Notes: generated from the letters alone by a model not told the origin. Shown: positions 16,707 through 25,403, counted from the stretch's first letter. The stretch: 64,000 nucleotides of DNA from Nonomuraea fuscirosea (GCF_003001935.1 NZ_PVNG01000011.1:62001-126000), one strand, 5' to 3'. Numbers and translations are program-made.

Positions 16707-17411
16707 ATGACCGCGCTCGCCAAACTCACCACCGTCGAGCTGAAGCTCCTGGCCAGGGAGCCGGGCTCGCTGTTCACGGTGCTCATCCCGCTGTTCATCC
16801 TGGTCATCTTCGGCAGCTCGATCGAGCCGGGCGACACCGTGCTGCTGCCCATGGCGCTGGCCATCGCCGTCGGGCTGGTCGGGCTGTACATGTTGCCGAC
16901 GACGCTGGCGACGTACCGGGAGAGGGGGATCCTGCGACGGCTGTCCACGACGCCGCTGCGGCCGGGGAACATGCTGGCGGTGCAGCTGCTGCTGCAGCTC
17001 GTCCTCACCGTCGTCACCTGCGGGCTGCTGGTGGCCGTCGGCGTGAACGTGCTGGGCGCGCGCCCGCCGGGCGCGGTGTGGGCGGTCGTGGTGACCATCG
17101 TGCTGGGCACGGCGGCGATGTTCTCGATCGGGCTGCTCATCGCCGCCCTCGCCGCGAACGGGCGCAGCGCGAACGGGATCGGCGTGCTGCTGTACTTCCC
17201 GATGGCCTTCCTGGCCGGGCTGATGCAGCCGGTGGACCAGATGCCGGTGCTGCTGGCGCGGATCGGTGCGTACACTCCGTTGGGCGCCTTCCGGCAGTCG
17301 TTGCAGGACGTCTGGACGGGCGGCGCGCCGAGCCTGCCGCTGCTGGCGGTGATGACCTGCTACGCGGTGGTCCTGAGCGTGGCCGCGGCCAGATTCTTCC
17401 GTTGGGAGTGA
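16707..17411 (+). CDS. ABC-2-type transporter permease
   Basis: A 234-residue membrane protein with six predicted helices, the ABC2_membrane topology; the conserved YRERGILRRLSTTPL segment after helix 2 contacts the ATPase. Together with the ATPase at 15794 it forms an exporter; substrate unknown (drug, lipid or lantibiotic are possibilities). The gene starts one base after the ATPase stop and ends at the start of the sensor kinase gene, so all four genes (15794-19322) are probably one operon. Confidence 0.88.
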   Translation: MTALAKLTTVELKLLAREPGSLFTVLIPLFILVIFGSSIEPGDTVLLPMALAIAVGLVGLYMLPTTLATYRERGILRRLSTTPLRPGNMLAVQLLLQLVLTVVTCGLLVAVGVNVLGARPPGAVWAVVVTIVLGTAAMFSIGLLIAALAANGRSANGIGVLLYFPMAFLAGLMQPVDQMPVLLARIGAYTPLGAFRQSLQDVWTGGAPSLPLLAVMTCYAVVLSVAAARFFRWE

Positions 17412-17413
17412 GC

Positions 17414-18688
17414 GTGACGAGGCTGGACCGGTGGGAGCGGCACCTGCAGCGGTACATGAGCGCCGTCCCCTACCTCCTGCTCGCCGTCTCCACCGCGCTC
17501 TACCTGCTCACCGAGCAGGGCGACGGCTGGGGCGAGCGGCTGGTCACGCTCGGCCTGGCGGCGCTCGCCGCCGCCTGGACGGGCCTCATGTCGCGCGGCC
17601 AGATGAAGGCCCTGTACGTCACCGGCCTGATCGTGCTGATCGCGGTGCTGAGCCTGCGGAGCGTCTGGTTCGCCAGCTTCTTCGGCTTCGTCGGCCACCT
17701 CCACTCCTGGCAGTACCTTCAGGGCAGGTGGCGCTTCGCGGGCGTGAGCGCCACCGCCGCCGCCACGGTCGCCGCCTACAGCGGCGGCCTGCCCGAGCCC
17801 ACCCCGGCGGGCATCCTCACCTTCTCGTTCTTCACCGCCACCATCGTGGCCCTGGTCGGGCTGTTCAGCTTCGTCGGGGAGATCACCGCCGAGCGCAGCG
17901 CCGAGCGGAAGAAGATGGTCACCCGGCTGGAGGAGGCGATGCGTGAGAACGCGGGGCTGCACGCCCAGCTCCTGGTCCAGGCCAGGGAGGCGGGGGTCAT
18001 GGACGAGCGGCAGCGGATGGCGGGCGAGATCCACGACACGCTCGCGCAGGGGCTGACCGGCATCATCACCCAGCTCCAGGCGGCCACGCAGGCCAAGGAC
18101 GACGAGAGCGCGCGCGAGCGGCACATCGGCCACGCCGTGCGGCTGGCCAAGGAGGGGCTGTCCGAGGCGCGCAGGTCCATCCACGCCGTCGGGCCAGGAC
18201 CGCTGGAGTCCGCGCCGCTGCCCGACGCCCTGGCCGAGGTCGCGGCCGAGTGGTCGGCGCTGAACTCCGTAGCGGCCGAAGTGCACACGACTGGTACGGT
18301 CCGTCCCATGCATCCCGAGGTCGAGGAGACCCTGCTGCGCACGGCTCAGGAGGCGCTGGCCAACGTGGCCAAGCACGCGGGGGCCGGTCGGGTCGGGCTG
18401 ACGTTGTCGTACATGGAGGACGTGGTCGCGCTCGACGTGCGCGACGACGGCGCCGGCTTCGACCTGGATCGGGTACGCGAGGGTGGCGGCTACGGCCTGA
18501 CCTCGATGCGCAGGCGGGTGACCCGCCTGGCGGGCGCGCTGGAGATCGAGTCCGAGCCCGGCGCCGGCACCGCGATCTCCGCCAGCGTGCCCGCCGTGCC
18601 CAGGGAGGTCCCGCGCACTGAGACCTCCGAGGCCGGCGAGGTCTCGCGCGCCGAGATCCCCGTGACCAACGAGGTTGGGCGTGACTGA
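17414..18688 (+). CDS. Membrane sensor histidine kinase, NarL/DesK type
   Basis: A 424-residue kinase with about five hydrophobic segments (18-155), a coiled coil, HisKA_3 box DERQRMAGEIHDTLAQG with H207, and a HATPase_c domain (ALANVAKHAG, VRDDGAGF). A 30-residue C-terminal tail rich in Glu/Val/Thr (VPREVPRTETSEAGEV) follows the ATPase. GTG at 17414 is preferred (GGAG five bases before it); GTG at 17408 is an alternative. Part of the exporter operon, so it probably senses the exporter substrate. The core is strikingly similar to the kinase at 7934. Confidence 0.88.
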   Translation: MTRLDRWERHLQRYMSAVPYLLLAVSTALYLLTEQGDGWGERLVTLGLAALAAAWTGLMSRGQMKALYVTGLIVLIAVLSLRSVWFASFFGFVGHLHSWQYLQGRWRFAGVSATAAATVAAYSGGLPEPTPAGILTFSFFTATIVALVGLFSFVGEITAERSAERKKMVTRLEEAMRENAGLHAQLLVQAREAGVMDERQRMAGEIHDTLAQGLTGIITQLQAATQAKDDESARERHIGHAVRLAKEGLSEARRSIHAVGPGPLESAPLPDALAEVAAEWSALNSVAAEVHTTGTVRPMHPEVEETLLRTAQEALANVAKHAGAGRVGLTLSYMEDVVALDVRDDGAGFDLDRVREGGGYGLTSMRRRVTRLAGALEIESEPGAGTAISASVPAVPREVPRTETSEAGEVSRAEIPVTNEVGRD

Positions 18689-19322
18689 GGCCCCCGTGCG
18701 GCTGCTGATCGCCGACGATCATCCCGTCGTCCGCGACGGCATCCGCGGCATGTTCACCGGCGACCCCGGCTTCGAGGTGCTGGGCGAGGCGGGCGACGGG
18801 GCCCAGGCCGTGGACCTGGCCCGAGTGCTCGACCCCGACGTCATCCTGATGGACCTGCGCATGCCCAGGATGGACGGCGTCGCGGCGATCAAGGAGCTGG
18901 CCAGGCTGGGGGTGCGGGCTCGCGTCCTCGTGCTGACGACGTACGACACCGACAAGGACGTGCTGCCGGCCGTCGAGGCCGGCGCGACCGGTTACCTGCT
19001 CAAGGACACGAGCCGGGACGAGCTGGTCCGCGCCGTGCGCGCGGCGGCGAGGGGCGAGGCCGTGCTGTCGCCTTCGGTGGCCACCCGCCTGCTCGGCCAG
19101 GTCCGCGCCCCCGCCGACCCGCTGAGCGCGCGGGAGCTGGAGGTGCTGCGCCTGATCGCCGACGGCGCGACCAACCGCGAGGCCGCCGCCCGCCTGTTCA
19201 TCAGCGAGGCCACGGTCAAGAGCCACGTCCTGCACATCTACGCCAAGCTCGGCGTCAACGACCGCGCGGCGGCCGTCGCGGTCGCCTTCCGCCGCGGCCT
19301 GCTGAGTACCGACAAAGACTGA
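18681..19322 (+). CDS. NarL/FixJ-family response regulator
   Basis: A 213-residue receiver plus LuxR-HTH regulator: acidic pair D12-D13, phospho-acceptor D58 in ILMDLRMPR, LLKDTS lysine, HTH LSARELEVLRLIADGATNRE with recognition helix ATVKSHVLHIYAKLG. The GTG start at 18681 lies inside the end of the kinase gene (8-bp overlap), so it is translationally coupled. The probable target is its own exporter operon. Nearly collinear with the regulator at 9178; recognition helices differ at only a few positions (L/V, N/H, G/A). Confidence 0.9.
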   Translation: MTEAPVRLLIADDHPVVRDGIRGMFTGDPGFEVLGEAGDGAQAVDLARVLDPDVILMDLRMPRMDGVAAIKELARLGVRARVLVLTTYDTDKDVLPAVEAGATGYLLKDTSRDELVRAVRAAARGEAVLSPSVATRLLGQVRAPADPLSARELEVLRLIADGATNREAAARLFISEATVKSHVLHIYAKLGVNDRAAAVAVAFRRGLLSTDKD

Positions 19323-19345
19323 AACGGCTGGCTAGCATGCGCCGT

Positions 19346-19543
19346 ATGAACGAGCCACAGCCCGTCACCCTGCCCCACGGCGCCAACCTGCGCTGTGACA
19401 CCTGCCAGAACGAGCTGTTCGAACAGCACCGTTGGAAGCTCCAGACCACCGGCATGACGTTCATGAACCTCGACTGGGCCAACCGCGACGCCTCCTGCTT
19501 CGTGTGCACGGTCTGCCGCCGCATCCACTGGTTCCACCTCTGA
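19346..19543 (+). CDS. Small zinc-ribbon-like protein
   Basis: A 65-residue protein (68 if the ATG at 19337 is used) with two cysteine pairs, CDTC near residue 18 and CFVCTVC near 52, the latter containing overlapping CxxC pairs. The spacing fits a treble-clef or rubredoxin-like zinc site, and the C-terminal RRIHWFHL is aromatic. Small proteins of this pattern are widespread in actinomycetes and unassigned. It lies 23 bp after the response regulator and could be read through from that operon. Confidence 0.7.
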   Translation: MNEPQPVTLPHGANLRCDTCQNELFEQHRWKLQTTGMTFMNLDWANRDASCFVCTVCRRIHWFHL

Positions 19544-19718
19544 GACGGTCTGCCGGGGGTCGCTTCTGTACAAGACCCCGGCGGCCGGCCGGGAGCTGAG
19601 GCGCTGCCGTACGCGCAAAATATGTCCAAGTTTCCACCCGTTACTGATTCTTCGTCCCTTTCCTGGGCAGGCCACGGTCGAGTGACCCGGTCATGGCCTT
19701 GGGGAAGGAACGCCGATC

Positions 19719-20270
19719 ATGTCGAACACGTTGCGGATCGCTTGTGCCGTGCTCGCCGGCTATTACCTCGGACGACGCAGGAAGCTGCGCATGGCCGCGG
19801 CCTTGGCCGCCGCCGGGCTGGCCGGCCGGGCCAAGGGCGGCAAGGGCGGGGGCCTGCTGGCCCAGGGGATCAAGGTGCTGGGTTCGTCGCCGGAGGTCGG
19901 GCAGCTCACCGACCGGCTGCGCGGCGACCTCATGGAGGTGGGCAAGGCCGCCGCGGTGGCCGCCACCAGCAGGAAGATGGACACCCTGAGCGACAAGCTG
20001 CACGAACGCGCCGAAGCGCTGCGCACCCCTGACGAAGGTGCGGCGAAGCAGAACGGCGCGGCGAGCCAGAACGGGGAGACGGACCAGGGCGAGACAGACC
20101 AGAACGGCGAGACAGACCAGAACGGCGAGACGGACCGAAACGGCGAGACGGACCGAAACGGCGAGGCTGAGCAGAACGGGCAGGCCAAGCCGGGTGCCGC
20201 GGGGAAGCGGAGCGGTGCCGCCAAGCCGGGCGGCGAGGCGAAGCCCACGGGGGTGAACGGCCGTGGCTGA
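19719..20270 (+). CDS. Low-complexity protein with hydrophobic N-terminus and hexapeptide repeats
   Basis: A 183-residue protein. Residues 4-18 form one hydrophobic helix followed by GRRRKLR, like a signal anchor; residues 30-105 are Gly/Ala/Lys-rich amphipathic sequence. The C-terminal third is (N/Q)GETD(Q/R) hexapeptide repeats and a Lys/Gly/Ala tail, probably disordered. It overlaps the next gene by eight bases, so the two proteins are made together and may interact. AAGGAACG precedes the start. I do not recognise a family function; partnership with the SRPBCC protein at a membrane or cytoplasmic surface is inference. Confidence 0.7.
   Translation: MSNTLRIACAVLAGYYLGRRRKLRMAAALAAAGLAGRAKGGKGGGLLAQGIKVLGSSPEVGQLTDRLRGDLMEVGKAAAVAATSRKMDTLSDKLHERAEALRTPDEGAAKQNGAASQNGETDQGETDQNGETDQNGETDRNGETDRNGEAEQNGQAKPGAAGKRSGAAKPGGEAKPTGVNGRG
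20076..20180 (+). repeat. 18-bp in-frame coding repeat
   Basis: Units of the type GAGACAGACCAGAACGGC at 20091, 20109, 20127 and 20145, a degenerate fifth at 20163 and a 15-base partial unit at 20076. They encode GETD(Q/R)NG hexapeptides; adjacent units differ by A/G at one site, suggesting recent slippage. Confidence 0.85.
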
Positions 20271-21858
20271 GAACAAGACGAGCCGGGTCGGCAACCCGGT
20301 CGGCGCGGCCGGCCGAGGTCTGGGCGGCGCGGCCAAGAAGGCCACCGGCGCGACCAGAGGCGTGACCGGCGCGGCCAAGGACACCGGCGAGCAGGCGGCC
20401 GGAGCAGCGAAGGACACCGGCGGCCAGGCGGCCGGAGCGGCGCAGGGCACGGCCCAGAAGGCGGCCGGCGCGGCGCAGAAGGCAGCGGGAGCGGCGCAGG
20501 GCACGGCGCAGAAGGCGGCGGGAGCCGCGAAGGACGTCGGCCAGGGCGTGGCGGGAACGGCCAAGGCTGCCGGAAAGGGACTTCTCGCCGCACTGCCCAC
20601 CGAACGGCTCACCCAGGAGGCGCAGAACCTGCTGCACGCCGCCGGTGCCCGGCTGCTCGCCAAGGCGGGCGACAAGATCGAGGGCCTCACCGGCCGGCTG
20701 TCGGAGTACGCGGAGAGCGGCGGCGAAGGCGGAAAGGGCCTGATCGGCACGCTGACCGGGTCGGACAAGTCAGGTGGTGGCGGCGGGGTCATGGGTGAAG
20801 TCGTCAAGGGCGGCCTCAAGGGCGGCCTCAAGGGCGGCCTCAAAGGCATCATGCAGAAGATCACCGGCGGCAAGGGCGCGAAGGGCGGCTTCGAGAAGGT
20901 CACCAACATCGTCGAGACGATCGACGTCGGAGCGCCCCGCCGCCTCGTGTACGACCAGTGGACCCAGTTCCAGGACTTCCCGACCTTCATGAAGAAGGTG
21001 GAGACCGTCAAGCAGGAGTCCGACGAGGACCTGATGTGGAAGGCGCAGGTCTTCTGGTCGCACCGCAACTGGAAGGCCCACATCATCGAGCAGCTTCCCG
21101 ACCAGCGGATCATCTGGCGATCCGAGGGCCAGAAGGGCTACGTCGACGGGGCGGTGACCTTCCACGAGCTGAGCGACGATCTCACCCGGATCCTGGTGGT
21201 GCTGGAGTACCACCCACAGGGGCTGTTCGAACGTACCGGCAACCTGTGGCGCGCCCAGGGACGGCGGGTCCGGCTGGAGCTCAAGCACTTCAGACGGCAC
21301 GTGATGGCGCACCTCCTGCTGAATCCCGATGACCTTGAGGGCTGGCGCGGCGAGATCCGCGACAGCGAGGTCGTCAAGGACCACGAGACGGCCATGGAGG
21401 AGGAACGCGCCGCCCAGGAGGAGGAAGAGGGCGCAGAAGAGGGCGAGGACGAGGGCGCCGAGGCGACCGGCGAACGCGCGGAAGCCGAAGAAGGCGAAGA
21501 AGAGGGCGAAGAGGGGGAAGAGGAGGAAGGCGAAGAGCCGGAAGAGGGCGAAGGCGAGGAAGCCCGCCAGACGACCGCCGAAGACGAGCAGAGCACCGAG
21601 GACGAAGAACCGGAGGCCGGCGAGGGCGAAGAGCCGGAAGGCGGCGACCAAGAAGCCGGCGAAGAGCAACGAGGTAGCGAAGAGCAACAAGGTAGCGAGG
21701 ACCAAGAGGGCAGCGAGGGCGAAGGGGACGAAGAAAGCGAGGCCGGGGAAAAGCCGCCAACCGGAAAGCAACGCACGTGGGACAAGCCCACGTCCCGCTC
21801 AGGCCGCAGCCCCAGAATTCCCCGCCGCATGCCCATCCGCCGCCGCCGATCCGAGTAG
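20263..21858 (+). CDS. SRPBCC-domain protein with LEA-like repeats and a polyacidic tail
   Basis: A 531-residue protein in three parts. Residues 1-110 are LEA-like, Ala/Gly/Lys/Gln 11-mer repeats (AAGAAQGTAQKAAG type) expected to form amphipathic helix on drying or lipid contact. A KGGLKGGLKGGLKG block follows. Residues about 210-365 form an SRPBCC/START-type lipid or ligand pocket (ETIDVGAPRRLVYDQWTQFQDFP). Residues about 375-500 are almost all Glu with Asp/Gly, and the last 30 are basic (RRMPIRRRRSE). GTG start overlapping the upstream gene. Function unknown; the layout suggests a desiccation- or membrane-protective protein. DNA coding for the acidic tail is extremely purine-rich. Confidence 0.8.
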   Translation: MAENKTSRVGNPVGAAGRGLGGAAKKATGATRGVTGAAKDTGEQAAGAAKDTGGQAAGAAQGTAQKAAGAAQKAAGAAQGTAQKAAGAAKDVGQGVAGTAKAAGKGLLAALPTERLTQEAQNLLHAAGARLLAKAGDKIEGLTGRLSEYAESGGEGGKGLIGTLTGSDKSGGGGGVMGEVVKGGLKGGLKGGLKGIMQKITGGKGAKGGFEKVTNIVETIDVGAPRRLVYDQWTQFQDFPTFMKKVETVKQESDEDLMWKAQVFWSHRNWKAHIIEQLPDQRIIWRSEGQKGYVDGAVTFHELSDDLTRILVVLEYHPQGLFERTGNLWRAQGRRVRLELKHFRRHVMAHLLLNPDDLEGWRGEIRDSEVVKDHETAMEEERAAQEEEEGAEEGEDEGAEATGERAEAEEGEEEGEEGEEEEGEEPEEGEGEEARQTTAEDEQSTEDEEPEAGEGEEPEGGDQEAGEEQRGSEEQQGSEDQEGSEGEGDEESEAGEKPPTGKQRTWDKPTSRSGRSPRIPRRMPIRRRRSE

Positions 21859-21882
21859 CGCCAAGGCCCGACGCGAGCACCC

Positions 21883-21942
21883 GCGACCCAAGGCCGGTCA
21901 CCGCGACCCAAGGCCGGTCACCGCGCCCCGAGGCCGGGTGCC
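21883..21942. repeat. 20-bp tandem repeat downstream of the SRPBCC gene
   Basis: Two exact copies of GCGACCCAAGGCCGGTCACC (21883-21902, 21903-21922) and a degenerate third (21923-21942), with weaker echoes up to about 22000. The 218-bp gap to the flavin reductase start holds nothing else. Confidence 0.8.
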
Positions 21943-22076
21943 GCGCGCCTCGAGTCCTGGCACCGGAAGCCCGGCACCCGGGGACCGCGACCCGAGGACC
22001 AGCGTCGCCGCGCGGGTTGGAACAGAGGTCCGAAGGTCGCCAGCGTAAGGCGGTGGCCTGGCGGGACAGTGGGTGC

Positions 22077-22748
22077 ATGAGCACTGTGGCCGCGTCGCAT
22101 GTCCCCCTTGAGCCGAACATCCTCTACTTCGGCACCCCCGTCGTCCTGGTCTCCTCCATGAACGAGGACGGCACACCCAACCTGGCCCCCATGTCGTCCG
22201 CGTTCTGGCTCGGCTGGCGGGCGGTGCTGGGCTGGGGCGCGCGGTCGCAGACGGCGCGGAACCTGCTCAGGACCGGCGAGTGCGTGCTGAACCTCCCGTC
22301 CGACGCCCTCGCCCCCGCCGTCGACCGGCTGGCGCTGACGACCGGGTCGGATCCCGTCCCCGAGGGCAAGGCGCGGCGCGGATACCGGTACGTGGGGGAC
22401 AAGTTCCGGCGGGCCGGGCTGACCGAGGTGCCGTCGGAGACGGTGAAGGCGCCGCGCGTGGCCGAGTGCCCGGTCGCCATGGAGGCCGTGGTCGAACGCT
22501 GCCATCCGGTGGGCGACGAGGGCGGGGTGCTGGCGTTCGAGGTGCGGGTGCGGCGGGTCTGGGTGCACGAGGAGATCCGCCTGGCGGGCAGCGACGACCA
22601 CATCGACCCCGACGCGTGGCGACCGCTGATCATGAGCTTCCAGAAGTTGTACGGCCTGGGCCCCCAGGTGCACCCCTCCACGCTCGCCCAGATCCCCGAG
22701 CACCTGTACCGCCCCGACGCGGACCTCGAACGCGCCCGCAACACCTGA
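22077..22748 (+). CDS. Flavin reductase-like FMN-binding protein
   Basis: A 223-residue protein of the flavin reductase-like split-barrel family (PF01613): the N-terminal LYFGTPVVLVSSMNEDGTPNLAPMSSAFWLG is the FMN-binding core, followed by RNLLRTGECVLNLPS. Such proteins bind FMN and either supply reduced flavin to mono-oxygenases or act on small substrates. This subgroup, with a longer C-terminus ending near HPSTLAQIPEHLYRP, is common in actinomycetes and has no assigned partner here. Start at ATG 22077, because the upstream reading frame is arginine/proline-rich repeat DNA. Confidence 0.85.
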   Translation: MSTVAASHVPLEPNILYFGTPVVLVSSMNEDGTPNLAPMSSAFWLGWRAVLGWGARSQTARNLLRTGECVLNLPSDALAPAVDRLALTTGSDPVPEGKARRGYRYVGDKFRRAGLTEVPSETVKAPRVAECPVAMEAVVERCHPVGDEGGVLAFEVRVRRVWVHEEIRLAGSDDHIDPDAWRPLIMSFQKLYGLGPQVHPSTLAQIPEHLYRPDADLERARNT

Positions 22749-22845
22749 TCGCCCGCGCCGGCAACGCCCGACGGGCCGTGCCCGCGAAGCCTGATCGCCC
22801 GCGCCGGCACGCCAGATAGGCCGTGCCCGCGACGCCTGATCGCCC
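22744..22845. repeat. 45-46-bp tandem repeat at a gene end
   Basis: CCTGATCGCCCGCGCCGGCA begins at 22744 and again at 22790; CCTGATCGCCC begins a third time at 22835. The first unit contains the flavin reductase TGA (22746-22748). It fills the gap to the convergent NUDIX gene. Confidence 0.8.
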
Positions 22846-22855
22846 GTGCGAAAGG

Positions 22856-23359
22856 CTAACCCGCCAGCAGGGCCAGCCAGGTGCGGCCGGCGCAGACGCG
22901 TTCGATCTCGGGCCGGGTCAGCCAGTCCGCATGGGTGCTCTCCGATCCGGCGGGCGGCCGCGTCGGAGCGCCCGGTTCAGGGAGCGCGGCCCGGAACATC
23001 GCCATGTACGCCAGCGCCGGATACCGGTAGGAGGCGGGCGGCGGCTCCAGGAGTTCGATGCGCTGCCAGGCGAAGATCGACAGGGCCGAGGGCGGCAGGT
23101 GGAGGCCGGTCTCCTCGTACAGCTCCCGGGAGGCCGCGTCCACCGCGCTCTCGCCCGGCTCCAGGTGGCCGCCCGGGATGTCCCAGCCGCGTCCCTCCCG
23201 GCCGACGCACGTCATGAGCGTCCGCCCGCCCTCGTCCGACACGAACGCGAACGCCGACGTCGTCCGTTCGGCCGGAGGAAGGGACTCGGAGAGGATCACG
23301 TCGAGGCGGTGCGCCACCGGGATCCAGGGCACCGTCTCGGTCGCCAGCACGAAGGTCAT
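22856..23359 (-). CDS. NUDIX hydrolase
   Basis: A 167-residue protein with a complete Nudix box at 63-86: GGHLEPGE, then RELYEETGL, fitting Gx5Ex7REUxEExGU. It hydrolyses a nucleoside diphosphate linked to another group; the substrate cannot be read from sequence. The C-terminal ADWLTRPEIER resembles the usual strand and helix after the box. It is convergent with the flavin reductase gene and separated from the downstream exporter genes on the same strand by a 38-bp tandem repeat. Confidence 0.88.
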   Translation of the reverse strand: MTFVLATETVPWIPVAHRLDVILSESLPPAERTTSAFAFVSDEGGRTLMTCVGREGRGWDIPGGHLEPGESAVDAASRELYEETGLHLPPSALSIFAWQRIELLEPPPASYRYPALAYMAMFRAALPEPGAPTRPPAGSESTHADWLTRPEIERVCAGRTWLALLAG

Positions 23360-23425
23360 GCCTCACTGTCATCCGCACGGGAAACCGCTGTCAAAGCGAG
23401 GGCGCCGAATGCCGGGACGCGCTCG

Positions 23426-23520
23426 CGTCAGACGCCCAGGCACAGCGCGTCGGACGCGCTCCCCGTCAGACGCCCAGGCGCAGCGCGTCGGACGCGCTCC
23501 CCGTCAGACGCCCTGGCGCA
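23426..23520. repeat. 38-bp tandem repeat overlapping the end of an ABC permease gene
   Basis: Units beginning CGTCAGACGCCCAGGC at 23426 and 23464, and a third at 23502 that is partial and forms the last codons and stop of the permease gene. The first two units therefore look like copies of the gene's 3' end thrown downstream. Confidence 0.85.
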
Positions 23521-24247
23521 GGGCGCGGTTGCCCAGGTAGAGGCCGGCCGCGGCGACGGCGCAGGCGGCGGCGGTGCCGTACAGGACCGAGGGGGAGGTC
23601 AGGTCGCCGGCGAACAGGGCCCGCTGCGCGTCCACGATGTAGGTGATCGGGTTGAGCTGCCCGGCGGCCCGCAGCCAGCCCGGTGCGGACTCCAGCGGCA
23701 GCAGCACGCCGGAGAGCAGCAGCAGCGGAAAGACGATCGACTGGCTGACGATGTAGAACAGGGTGCCGCCGGGCGCCGACTTGATGGCCAGCACGAACGA
23801 GAACGCGCCCAGCCCCACCCCGAAGAGCACCAGTTGCGCCAGCCCGGCCACGACCCCGGCCGCGTGCAGCTCGAAGCCGAGCGGAATGGCCAGGGCGATG
23901 ATCAGCACCGCCTGCACGAGCAGGGTCAGCATGGCCTTGGCGCTCTTGCCGACCAGCATCGCGGTGCGGTTGAGCGGCGTGACCAGCAGCCGCTCCATCG
24001 CGCCGCCGATCAGCTCGACCAGCAGCGTGTATCCGGCGCTCATGGGCCCGGTCAGGCACATCATGACCAGGATCCCCGGCACGAACCACTGCCAGGACGA
24101 GCCCACGGCCCCGTCCAGCAGCGACCCGAACAGGAACAGGAACAGCAGCGGCTGCCCCATCTCGAACAGTAGCCCGGCGGGGTTGCGCAGGCTCGGCCGG
24201 AACTCGCGGGTGAAGACGGTGGCGGTGTCACGCAGGAATGTCGTCAT
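23504..24247 (-). CDS. ABC-2-type permease, DrrB-like
   Basis: A 247-residue membrane protein with six predicted helices and the ABC-2 signature region GGAMERLLVTPLNRTAMLVGK after helix 2, plus LNPITYIVDAQRALFAG before the last helix, as in daunorubicin-resistance DrrB proteins. With the ATPase encoded immediately upstream (20-bp overlap) it forms a two-gene exporter, probably for a hydrophobic drug or lipid. The final residues, LYLGNRALRQGV, are encoded by the first unit of a 38-bp repeat. Confidence 0.9.
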   Translation of the reverse strand: MTTFLRDTATVFTREFRPSLRNPAGLLFEMGQPLLFLFLFGSLLDGAVGSSWQWFVPGILVMMCLTGPMSAGYTLLVELIGGAMERLLVTPLNRTAMLVGKSAKAMLTLLVQAVLIIALAIPLGFELHAAGVVAGLAQLVLFGVGLGAFSFVLAIKSAPGGTLFYIVSQSIVFPLLLLSGVLLPLESAPGWLRAAGQLNPITYIVDAQRALFAGDLTSPSVLYGTAAACAVAAAGLYLGNRALRQGV

Positions 24248-25169
24248 CGGTGAGGCTTCTCCCGGTCAGGGTGAGGAACACGTCGTCGAGGGTGGGGCGG
24301 ATGGTCTCGGCGGTCTTGACCTTGATGCCGGCGGCGTCGAGGCCGCGCAGGTAGTCGGGCAGGGTGGCGGTCGCTCCGGCGACCCGGAGGCGCACGGTGA
24401 CGCCGTCCGCGCTGCCGCCGCCGATCTCGGCGGCCCGCGCGGCCTCCCGCTCAGTTGCCGTGGTGATGACGATGTGGTCGCCGGCCAGGTCGTTCTTGAG
24501 CTGCTCGGCGGTGCCGTCCGCGATGATCCGGCCGCCGTCGATGATCACCACCCGTTCCGCCATGTTGTCGGCCTCCTCCAGGTAGTGGGTGGTCAGGAAC
24601 AAGGTCGTCCCGTACGTCGCGCGCAGGCGCAGGATGTGCTCCCAGATCTCCGCGCGGCTCTTCGGGTCGAGGCCGGTGGACGGTTCGTCGAGGAAGAGCA
24701 GGTCGGGCCGGTGGATGAGGCCGAGGGCGATGTCCAGGCGGCGGCGCTGCCCGCCGGACAGCGTGCCGGGCACCCGCCCGGCCAGCGGCGCCAGGTCGAG
24801 CAGGTCGAGCAGCTCGTCGGCGCGGGCGGCCGCCTCCTTCCGCCGCAGCCCGTAGCAGCGGCCCTGGGTGACCAGCTCGTCGCGGACGTGGAACTCCTCG
24901 CCCGCGCTGTTGCGCTGGCCGACGTAGCCGATGCGGGACCGTACGGCGGCGGGGTCGCGGGCCACGTCGTGACCGGCCACCGTGGCGGTGCCGGAGGTGG
25001 GCGGCAGGAGGGTGGTGAGCATGCGAAGGGTGGTGGATTTGCCCGCGCCGTTCGGCCCCAGGAAGGCGACGAGCTGACCGGCCTCCACGTCGAGGTCGAT
25101 GCCGCGAACGGCCTCCACGGCCTCCTTCTTCATCGTGAACACTCGGGTCAGGCCCCGGGCATGGATCAT
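24228..25169 (-). CDS. ABC exporter ATP-binding protein, DrrA-like
   Basis: A 313-residue ATPase with Walker A GPNGAGKS near 41-48, signature LSGGQRRR near 140, Walker B DLLFLDEPSTGLDP, switch histidine in TTHYLEEAD, and the long DrrA-type C-terminal domain ending RPTLDDVFLTLTGRSL, typical of daunorubicin and related drug exporters. Start at ATG 25169, preceded by GGAGGAGG at 6 bases. It overlaps the permease gene by 20 bp. There is no regulator next to it; the upstream 234 bp to the kinase pseudogene contain no gene. Confidence 0.92.
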   Translation of the reverse strand: MIHARGLTRVFTMKKEAVEAVRGIDLDVEAGQLVAFLGPNGAGKSTTLRMLTTLLPPTSGTATVAGHDVARDPAAVRSRIGYVGQRNSAGEEFHVRDELVTQGRCYGLRRKEAAARADELLDLLDLAPLAGRVPGTLSGGQRRRLDIALGLIHRPDLLFLDEPSTGLDPKSRAEIWEHILRLRATYGTTLFLTTHYLEEADNMAERVVIIDGGRIIADGTAEQLKNDLAGDHIVITTATEREAARAAEIGGGSADGVTVRLRVAGATATLPDYLRGLDAAGIKVKTAETIRPTLDDVFLTLTGRSLTDDDIPA

Positions 25170-25403
25170 GATCGGCCTCCTCCAGGCATGGCGAAGAAAC
25201 CCCTGGTCGGGGGCGTTTTCGAAGGATCGGACTAAGTTTGGGCAGTTTCGAGGGGCTTTGGCAAACGTGAACATGACTTACACATACGGCTCTGACCTGC
25301 GAGAACGCCGTCAAAGACGATCTTGGCCGAGAACGAATTTCCGCCCCCTGAACTGCGGTTTCCGCACCACATCCGCACGAATTCTGCACACGGCTCTGTC
25401 ACC

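Noticed and set aside
20076..20180. 18-bp repeats considered as a regulatory array
   Set aside because: They are in frame inside a gene and encode clean hexapeptides, so coding repeats explain them.
23504..25169. DrrAB-like exporter considered as part of an antibiotic cluster
   Set aside because: No polyketide, peptide synthetase or tailoring genes adjoin it, so a cluster assignment is not supported.
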